A DNA stretch of 64,000 nt from Macrocystis pyrifera. Lineage: Eukaryota; Sar; Phaeophyceae; Laminariales; Laminariaceae. Made by a program: the position numbers and the translations under genes. Numbering within the stretch: position 1 is the first letter of the stretch; the number at the start of each line of letters is the position of its first letter. The DNA is taken from NCBI GenBank assembly GCA_031763025.1, contig JASSKH010000009.1, forward strand, positions 1,116,001 through 1,180,000. Reading direction: 5' to 3'. This document shows positions 57,308 through 64,000 of this stretch, one piece after another. A model generated the notes under the pieces. The model was given only the letters and a program-made list of their open reading frames with translations, was not told the DNA's origin and made no database searches.

Positions 57308-58319
57308 TGTTAGGATCAAGGTGGCGGGACACTTTGTATCCCTGGACAGGTCTGCCTTTTAAGTCGGTAATCGTTGGTACTCACGTGTGTTGCTTGCTTA
57401 GCTATAGAAGAAGAGCAGTTTTATTCCTTTCGTGCACGCGGAGACTGAGACCAAGCTCGTGCGTCTCTGGAAAACTCCTGGTTTTCCATCTAAGATACGC
57501 CTTCCAAGTACTACAAGTACGTTCCCAGTGACTGAACCCAGGTAATTACCGGGATTTAAACCTCATACAAAGCAGTATCATAACACTAGCCCACTCTGAC
57601 GAGCCGTATATGCAGAATTATGGGAAATTCGTGGGAACCCCGATTCCACGAACTAGAACATAACTCGAAGATGCGGCTCCTCAAAACCCACTCCCACACC
57701 TCTGAACGGCGAGGCAACGAAGCCGGCAAAGTACGTAAAAAAATAAAGGGAAGACCTAGCCTTCAGAGGCAGGAAGAAATCGTCAAAGAAAGCCATCGTC
57801 ATGCCGCCCGCACGGGGGGGGGGGGCAAGGAAGATGCATGGAAAAGCGAAAAGTGAGTACGGGAACGAAAAGAAATATAACACGGAAGACGGCAAAAACC
57901 ACCTAAACCCAGTCCACAACTCTGAAAGCGGTCCTGGGCCGCAATTGAGCGGCCGAGTGCCCAGACCAGTCCCGACAAAACAGTGACAAACAACGCAAAC
58001 CGACAAAAAAAAGCGGAAAGTCCTAAGCCGAAGACGCCACTTGTTAGGATCAAGGTGGCGGGACACTTCGTATTCCTGGACAGGCCTGCCTTTTAAGTCG
58101 GTAATCGTTGGTACTCACGTGTATTGCTTGCTTAGCTATAGAAGAAGAGCAGTTTTATTCCTTTCGTGCACGCGGAGACTGAGACCAAGCTCGTGCGTCT
58201 CTGGAAAACCCCTGGTTTTCCATCTAAGATACGCCTTCCAAGTACTACAAGTACGTTCCCAGTGACTGAACCCAGGTAATTACCGGGCTTTCAACCTCAT
58301 ACAAAGCAGTATCATAAAA
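57308..58319 (+). mobile_element. LTR-E element, complete non-autonomous copy
   Basis: Direct repeats of 278 bp at 57308-57585 and 58042-58319, both starting TGTTAGGATCAAGG; by eye about 8 mismatches. TGAG precedes the left and follows the right repeat, a probable target duplication. The 456-bp interior begins CTAGCCCACTCTGACGAGCC, contains a G-run and has no gag or pol frame. No TGG primer site adjoins the left LTR, so priming, if by tRNA, is unusual. Confidence 0.8.
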
Positions 58320-58560
58320 TGAGCTCGTTTTGCAAAACGTGCGGCTACATACCCGCCTGAGATCGAGAGACCGAAAGTGAGTCCCGATCGATGTATAATG
58401 CGTCATTCATTCATCGTCGCCCTAAAATGACCGCCAGAGATTGACACCTTCTTGTACAAATCAAACTTGAGTCCCGACGGACGCATCGTTGCTCACCAAA
58501 ACATGCAGTAAAGTTGAAGCTCATGCTGCACATCTTTTTGCCTAAAAAATAGTGACCAAT

Positions 58561-59475
58561 AATATGATACTGCCTTCAATGAGGTCGAAAGCCCGGTAAT
58601 TAGCTGGGTTCAGGCACTGGGAACGTATTTGTAATGCTTGGAAGGCGTACCTTAGGTGGAAAACCAGGAACTTTCCAGAGAGGCGCGAGCTTGGTCTCAG
58701 TCTCCGCGTGCACGAAAGGAATACAGCTGCTCTTCTTCCATCTCTAAGCAACCAAGACACGTGAGTACCAACGAATAACGACTTGATAGTCAAACCTGTC
58801 CAGGGATACAAAGTGTCCCGACTGCATGACCTTAACAAGTGGCACTCGATATACATATTTTATATATTCTTGTCGTTTTCCTGGACATTGGGGAGCGGTT
58901 TTGTCTGCTCGGTGTGTTCCTGGTTTCTTTTTTTTTCTCGGGCTGGGTTAGGGATGGCTTTTGCGTACTCTGTCCTGCCTACCCCCCCCGCTCAGTGTCG
59001 GGGCTGGTCTATGTACTCGGGCCACTCATTTGTGACCCAGGCCGCGTTTTCAGAGTTGTGGGCTGGGTTTACGTGGTTCTTGCCGTTTTCCGTGTTGTTT
59101 TTCTTCTCGTTTTTTGTATTCACTTTTCGCTTTTCCTTGCATCTTCCTCGCCTCCCCCCCCGTGCGGGTGGCATGGCGATGGCTTTCATTAAAGATTTCT
59201 TCCTGCCCTTTAAGGCTAGGTCTTCCTTTTATTTTATTACGTTCTTTGCCGGCTTCGTTGCCTTGCCGTTCAGAGGTGTGGGAGTGGGTTTTGAGGAGCC
59301 GCATCTTCGATTCATATTCTAGTTCGTGGAATCGGGGTTTCCATGAATTTTCCATAATTCTGCATATTATATACGGCTCATCAGAGTGGGCTAGTGCTAT
59401 GATGCTGCTTTCAATGAGGTTGAAAGCCCGGTAATTACCTGGGTTCAGGCACTGGGATCGTATTTGTAATACGTA
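58561..59475 (-). mobile_element. LTR-E element, inverted neighbour copy
   Basis: Minus strand: a truncated 5' LTR (59400-59475), an interior with TACGGCTCATCAGAGTGGGC and the GTGCGGGTGGCATGGCGATG segment, and a nearly full 3' LTR (58561-58837). It lies 241 bp from the plus-strand copy in opposite orientation. Confidence 0.75.
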
Positions 59476-59722
59476 TATTGTATTGGTATTATTGACAACA
59501 GTAAATACCATGGTAAGGCGCTATACTTGCAACAATACAAGAAAAAACTGAAACGTGACGAAAATGTGCGATTATTCTATTAAGACTGCGTGCATTTGTA
59601 ATTACCCGTTATACGTGAGTTGAGATGATGGGAATATGCTCTTCACTCTGCACATCGTCAGATGGCAAATAAAAGTGATACTGCTGCTGTATAATACTAC
59701 AAGAAGAGGGTAAATAATAATA

Positions 59723-60175
59723 TTACGGGGTGTTATGAGGCTTAGATTGGGCTGGTGATCGGTTAACCTTTTACCTTTAGCCCAACGGACTAAGGCCTTA
59801 ACAAATGGCGTCGACGGCAGGACATGGGTCGTTTTGGTCGTGAGTTCGAATCTCACGTCTACCATGAAATCGCTTTTTTAAGAGAAGCGAATTTCCTCAT
59901 GCCAAGAATCTGAAAAAATACTTCTGGATCCCCATAAATTGGAACCGCGTGTTGGTGTCACGCGTCGACCCGTATATCCGGTCCGTTCCAGGGGGGAGAG
60001 TGTTATGAGGCTTAGATTGGGCAGGCGATAGGTTAACCTTTTACCTTTAGCCCAACGGACTAAGACCTTAACACAGGGGACCGCAGTAAATGCGACCAAA
60101 TTTTGGTAGTAAAAATAGGTAAATATATAGGTATTTGCCTGTACCGTAGGTGCTATTTACTAGGGTCCCCCGTAA
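59723..60175. mobile_element. MITE-M copy interrupted by a TRIM
   Basis: The left terminus TTACGGGG (59723-59730) is separated from the rest (60074-60175: GGGGACCGCAGTAAATGCGA to AGGGTCCCCCGTAA) by the TRIM. TA lies outside both ends. Confidence 0.8.
59731..60073 (+). mobile_element. TRIM-1 reference copy (343 bp, 73-bp LTRs)
   Basis: LTRs 59731-59803 and 60001-60073 are both 73 bp, TG...CA, with 4 mismatches by eye. Two bases after the left LTR begins TGGCGTCGACGGCAGGAC (59806-59823), a primer-binding-site-like sequence. AGGGGGGAGAG (59990-60000) abuts the right LTR as a polypurine tract. The interior has no ORF. The LTR carries TAGCCCAACGGACTAAGGCC (A-box and D-arm-like) and the interior GTGAGTTCGAATCTCACGTC then TACCA (T-arm, B box, CCA). 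Confidence 0.88.
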
Positions 60176-60300
60176 TAGCTACCTGGTACCTGGTAGAAAA
60201 TAATACCGTATACCGTATTATTATTAGGTACCAGGTTCCAAAGCAGCAGCAGTATCGTAACATATACCACGGATCAGGTACACAGCAACAGCAGCAAAAT

Positions 60301-60359
60301 ATTGTTATTATTATTATTATTTATTATTATTATTATTATTATTGTTATTATTGTTATTA

Positions 60360-60456
<97 letters not shown>
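60301..60456 (+). repeat. TTA trinucleotide microsatellite
   Basis: About 150 bases of (TTA)n with a few TTG variants and two 4-T slips. Confidence 0.95.
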
Positions 60457-60458
<2 letters not shown>

Positions 60459-60871
60459 AGTATGCTTGCCTTCCGACAAAATATATAGCGTAGATGGCGG
60501 CATATTGTTATTATGCTTGCCATCCGACAATGTGTAGTGTTGTTCTAAAAAAGACTATTGATAACAGAAAGTTGAAAACTTTCCAGAACAAAAGCGCGGC
60601 AGCATCATACGGCAAATCAACACTATTATTTTAATACATGCCAGGTATATTTTTGCAGGTATATATTTTTTTATAAAAATAAATTTGCAGTCTACAGCAG
60701 CAGCAGCAGTAACAACTGCCAAAATACCGATGTACAGCAAATAAATCGTTGCGAGGATCTGCCTCGCGCTCCGAGGACTAACCTACTACTAATACTGCTG
60801 CTGCTGCTTGCTGTAATACTATAATACCGAATGGGATATTACGATTTACGACAGTCATTGCGTTTTTAGCT

Positions 60872-60958
60872 TTTTTAGTACCGCAGTCCCGATTTGGGGA
60901 CAAACCAGTCTAATTCCAAGTGAATTGTCCTCAAAACAGGACTGCGGTACTAAAAGAG
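60872..60958. mobile_element. foldback MITE-F copy
   Basis: TTTTTAGTACCGCAGTCCCG faces GGACTGCGGTACTAAAAGAG around ACCAGTCTAATTCCAAGT. Confidence 0.78.
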
Positions 60959-61059
60959 TCAATGTCTTACTAATCCTGTAGGCCCATGGGATATCATGAA
61001 AATAAACGACGAGAGGACGAAAAAATCCTATTATTGATAATACTAAGATCATACCAGAG

Positions 61060-61640
61060 GTGGCACATTCGACCGCAGCAAGCAGCAAAATAAAAAGCAA
61101 TACAATACCACCGGAGGTATCAACAACATGGTGTATGTCCCGTCCACCCCTTCGAATCCACGGGCGACCGATCGATCGTCAGCATGCTTGCGATATACGT
61201 GTATATGCGTACAATACGTGCACCGCCTATGAATATATAGTAATAAACTCGTGTTAACAGCTGTTGTTGTTGTTGTTGTTTTGTTGTTCTCACATTTAAC
61301 TCATCGTCACAACAAAAAATAATCGCAGTACAACAATGCAGTCCGTGGTCTGCTGTGCGTACGTGATACTATATACCAGGTATCACAATGAATGTTTGTT
61401 CCAGGTACTCGACAAACTGGCATTTCGTTATTTTCTATACATCATTCGACCGCATCAAGCAGTTGTTTGCTACCTGGTATGATACTTACTACTACTGCCT
61501 TGAATGAGGCCGAAATCAAGCCTGGTAAAGCACACAACAAGAAGCAGTTCCACCGGATGTATCATACCATAGCTGCCCTCTGCCGCCCCTTTGAATCTAC
61601 GGGCGACCGATCGACAGCGTTCTGACTTGACGTAAGTAAT
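61060..61640 (+). repeat. direct repeat pair, no gene
   Basis: About 61060-61180 and 61530-61625 share AAGCAG, CACCGGA(G/T)GTATCA and CTACGGGCGACCGATCG-like sequence. A (GTT)n run lies at 61261-61288. TACCWGGTA words are frequent here (61375, 61472, 61709). No exon recognised up to 62020. Confidence 0.45.
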
Positions 61641-62024
61641 TCATTTCGCTATTTTCTCAACGTTCTCCATAGACAGATAGACAGATACTATTAATACTTG
61701 CTTGTACTACCTGGTATACCCGGCTGGTAGTGGCGACGACGTGGTCCTCACTGCACAACAAACAACCGCAGACCAGACAGACTGTCTGTGCAGCTACGAG
61801 TAGACGAATGTTGCGACATTTACTTGACGAACAACAGCAGCAGCAGCTGCTAGCACACGTCCGTTTACGCCGTGTTTGTTGATGGCTCACTTGCTGCTAC
61901 GGTGTGTGGTGTATGAATGTGGATGCCATGACTGAAATATGCCCTACACATTGTCATTCTCAAATGGCAAAAGGAAAAATAATAATACGGTAGGAATACG
62001 ACGTAGTTAGTTGTATACAACCTC

Positions 62025-62200
62025 AACTACCATTAATACTATTTTACTACCGTTGTTACTGCTACTATTAATACCACTGCTACTGCTACTAATATTACTA
62101 CTATTACTGCTACTACTACTGCTGCTACTACTGCTACTGCTACTACTATACTGTACTACTACTGCTGCTGCTACTGCTATACTGCTGCTGTATGGTGTGT
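62025..62200 (+). repeat. ACT/GCT trinucleotide array
   Basis: A long mixed run of CTACTACTGCTGCTACTG-type triplets, imperfect. The sequence from 62200 to 62916 shows nothing recognisable. Confidence 0.9.
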
Positions 62201-62916
62201 TGGTACAGATGTTGTACCAGGTATTATTCTGCAGCCACAAGAAGAAGAGGGGGCGCGCTGCCACCCACCCTAAACTATCATCCACGCTTCTTCTAAGGAG
62301 TAGTAGGAAAACCCATACTGGTATATATATACTTCGAAGTATGGTAACTATCCAATATCCATCCAACAACCGCATCCAACTCATTTCACCCCAGAGAGCT
62401 CCTAGAAGAGAGATCTCTCACAGGCATCGCCGCCAAGCTACTCTGGAAGGGCCTGACCTGTGGGCAAAAGAACCGACCCATGGGTTATACGGACTTTAAA
62501 CTCGTGAATTATTTGCGGCTGGGGCACACCCCTCCCTCTCTTCTCCTCTCTCTCCTCTCAAGAGATCGAACCGAACTGTTCGTCGTTCGTCTCTTATCAC
62601 TTCTAACGGATTCCCCAACTCACTCCCCGCTCTTCTTAGTTCTCTCCCGGTGGCTCACCCCGCCAAGATCGCCGACCGGACCCGAACCAGCACACGCACG
62701 CTCAGGGACATACCACAGAACAGAAAACGGTGCGGGTGCTATGTTGCTACCAGGGTATGCATGTAACCATGCTACGAATGCGGTGGTGTGGGGGGTCCAC
62801 CTATATATAATACGTAGTGGTACTTTTTTTTCCTCAGGATAATCCCCTCGCTTCTGAGTGGAGGCTTTTTTACCCCTCGCCCGAAACGTTTTTTTGGAGT
62901 TAAGATGGCCCCTCAA

Positions 62917-63122
62917 CCTTTTCAGGACTGTAGTCCCGTTTTCGGGACAAACCAGTCAATTTCCAAGTAGATTGTCCCCACTAAGGGACTGTGGTCCTAA
63001 TTGGGTTATGACCCTTTAGGGGTTGAAGTCACTACAGAGTCCCGTTTTGGGAGCAACTACTCAGTCAAATTCCAAGTAGTCTGTCCCCAAAACGGTACTA
63101 CTGCGGTCCTGGACGGGTCTTG
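62917..63122. mobile_element. two adjacent foldback MITE-F copies
   Basis: Copy one 62917-63004 (CAGGACTGTAGTCCCGTTTT, GGGACTGTGGTCCTAATT). Copy two 63008-63122 (CTACAGAGTCCCGTTTTGGG, CTGTCCCCAAAACGGTACTA). They lie in tandem, more diverged than the 60.9 kb copy. Confidence 0.7.
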
Positions 63123-63480
63123 ACCCGATAAACCACCGCGCAGCCTACTTCTACCGCTGTACAAGGTGTACCACGACACGTAAATCGATATCATCTATAT
63201 ATGGCCAAACACTGCAGTAACTATTGTCACGGTGTCTCGGTGCTACCAAGTATACACCTCTCCATCGTAGAAATCGTCGTGGCTACAAAGTCCCGCTTGA
63301 AAAACACTTGTTTCACAAGGTCGCTTCAAGCAAGGTATGTAAGCCCTGAGGCCGCTCGCTACAGCGAGAGCTATTCATGTGCCAGGCAGGGTTATACTGG
63401 TATATAGCAGCGTGGAAACACTCCCCCCTCCTTCTCTTCGAGGGGGCGCTTGAGCAAACGCGAAGTACTTCGTATATGCA

Positions 63481-63823
63481 TGTTATGAAGATCACCCTGG
63501 GCTGGGTAATTGATCGATATTTCACCCCTATAGCTCGGTAGGTGACACCTTCACATTTGGCGTCGTCGGCAGGACAAGGCCTCGGATCTCGCTTCAAACG
63601 TTTCTTTTATAGAAACGCTTGCGCGTGCGTCCGTAATAAATGAATCTCACTGATTCCCCAGAGGATGAAACGAAGCGGGTAGGTCAACGCGCGGCCGTAT
63701 ACAGTAACGACGTCCCAACGACTCCGCCGTTCAGAGAGGGGGAGTTTGTTACAAGGAATACCCTGGGCTGGGTATCTGATCCACATATTTTACCCCTATA
63801 GCTAGGTGGGTGTCACCCTTCCA
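63481..63823 (+). mobile_element. TRIM-2 complete copy (343 bp)
   Basis: Repeats 63481-63555 (TGTTATGAAGATCACCCTGG to CACCTTCACA) and 63747-63823 (TGTTACAAGGAATACCCTGG to CACCCTTCCA) flank an interior. TGGCGTCGTCGGCAGGAC (63558-63575) follows the left LTR, and AGAGAGGGGGAG precedes the right LTR. The LTR sequence is largely unrelated to TRIM-1, but the primer site is nearly identical. The LTR holds ATAGCTCGGTAGGTGACACC, a clear tRNA D-arm/A-box match. Confidence 0.8.
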
Positions 63824-63832
63824 CTTTTTATA

Positions 63833-63899
63833 AAGGTCTTAGTCCCTTGGGCTGAACGTAAAAGGTTAACTGATCGTCAACCCAAACTAAGCCTGATAA
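63833..63899 (-). mobile_element. TRIM-1 solo LTR
   Basis: AAGGTCTTAGTCCCTTGGGC, AAAAGGTTAACTGATCGTCA and AACTAAGCCTGATAA are the TRIM-1 LTR on the minus strand. There is no interior on either side. It lies 9 bp from TRIM-2. Confidence 0.7.
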
Positions 63900-64000
63900 T
63901 ATCCATATAGACACTGAGGAGTCCTGAGAGCTTGAGGGTATGTAAGGCCTGCGTGCCCAAACACGCACTTACGCAACAATGGAGGTCCACCCCATCCCAC

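Noticed and set aside
59806-59864. Functional tRNA at the TRIM interior
   Set aside because: The T-arm and CCA are convincing, but no matching 5' acceptor strand exists and the sequence lies within a bounded LTR element.
60317-60523. Asn/Ile/Leu-rich open frames
   Set aside because: They are translations of the TTA microsatellite, not genes.

Overview
The window is eukaryotic nuclear DNA. Two genes have exons joined by GT-AG introns, two of the introns exceed 10 kb, and almost everything else is interspersed repeats: non-LTR retroelement remnants, tRNA-derived SINEs, tiny LTR elements, MITEs, microsatellites and long homopolymers. Both genes read on the + strand. The tyrosinase-like protein has an EPYRETT motif and a Cys-rich insertion that I associate with heterokont (stramenopile) algae. 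That is recollection of the family, not a search result, so the organism call is tentative.

Gene 1 (about 5.0-16.5 kb) is the 3' part of a 3'(2'),5'-bisphosphate nucleotidase of the CysQ/HAL2 class. One exon (GSAALK...VFPCLYST) lies at 5561-5646 and the terminal exon (EWDTCATH...EEAGG...YNK) at 16258-16531. The two join in phase across a 10.6 kb intron full of repeats. The upstream exons with the DPxDGT metal-site motif were not found and probably lie before the window.

Gene 2 (about 18.8-43.1 kb) is a large tyrosinase-like type-3 copper protein. I rebuilt it from nine well-supported exons with matching phases (20835-43085, 610 codons) plus a likely upstream membrane-anchor exon (18788-19153). 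Copper-A histidines lie at the exon 2 end and in exon 3. Copper-B histidines lie in the 48-bp exon 6 (HASIH) and in exon 9 (DPIFWVLH), separated by a Cys-rich insertion. Intron 2 is 11.5 kb.

Repeats by region: 0-5 kb holds MITE, composite repeat and SINE copies. 6-16 kb holds a LINE 3' end with poly-C tails, MITEs, and a TRIM interrupted by two SINEs. 21-41 kb holds repeats inside tyrosinase introns, including a 75-G run. 44-52 kb holds minisatellites, a second LINE, a composite ~650-bp repeat, TRIM and SINEs. 52-60 kb holds small non-autonomous LTR elements, an array of poly-C-tailed LINE/SINE ends, and a TRIM nested in a MITE. 60-64 kb holds trinucleotide arrays, foldback MITEs and a second TRIM subfamily.

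The most unusual material is: (i) ~340-bp TRIMs with 73-77-bp LTRs, a shared non-standard primer site and tRNA-like A and B boxes spanning the LTR junction; (ii) a LINE and a short element sharing a 3' end and a poly-C tail; (iii) a strong excess of the nonamer TACCWGGTA. The two genes have no evident functional link.
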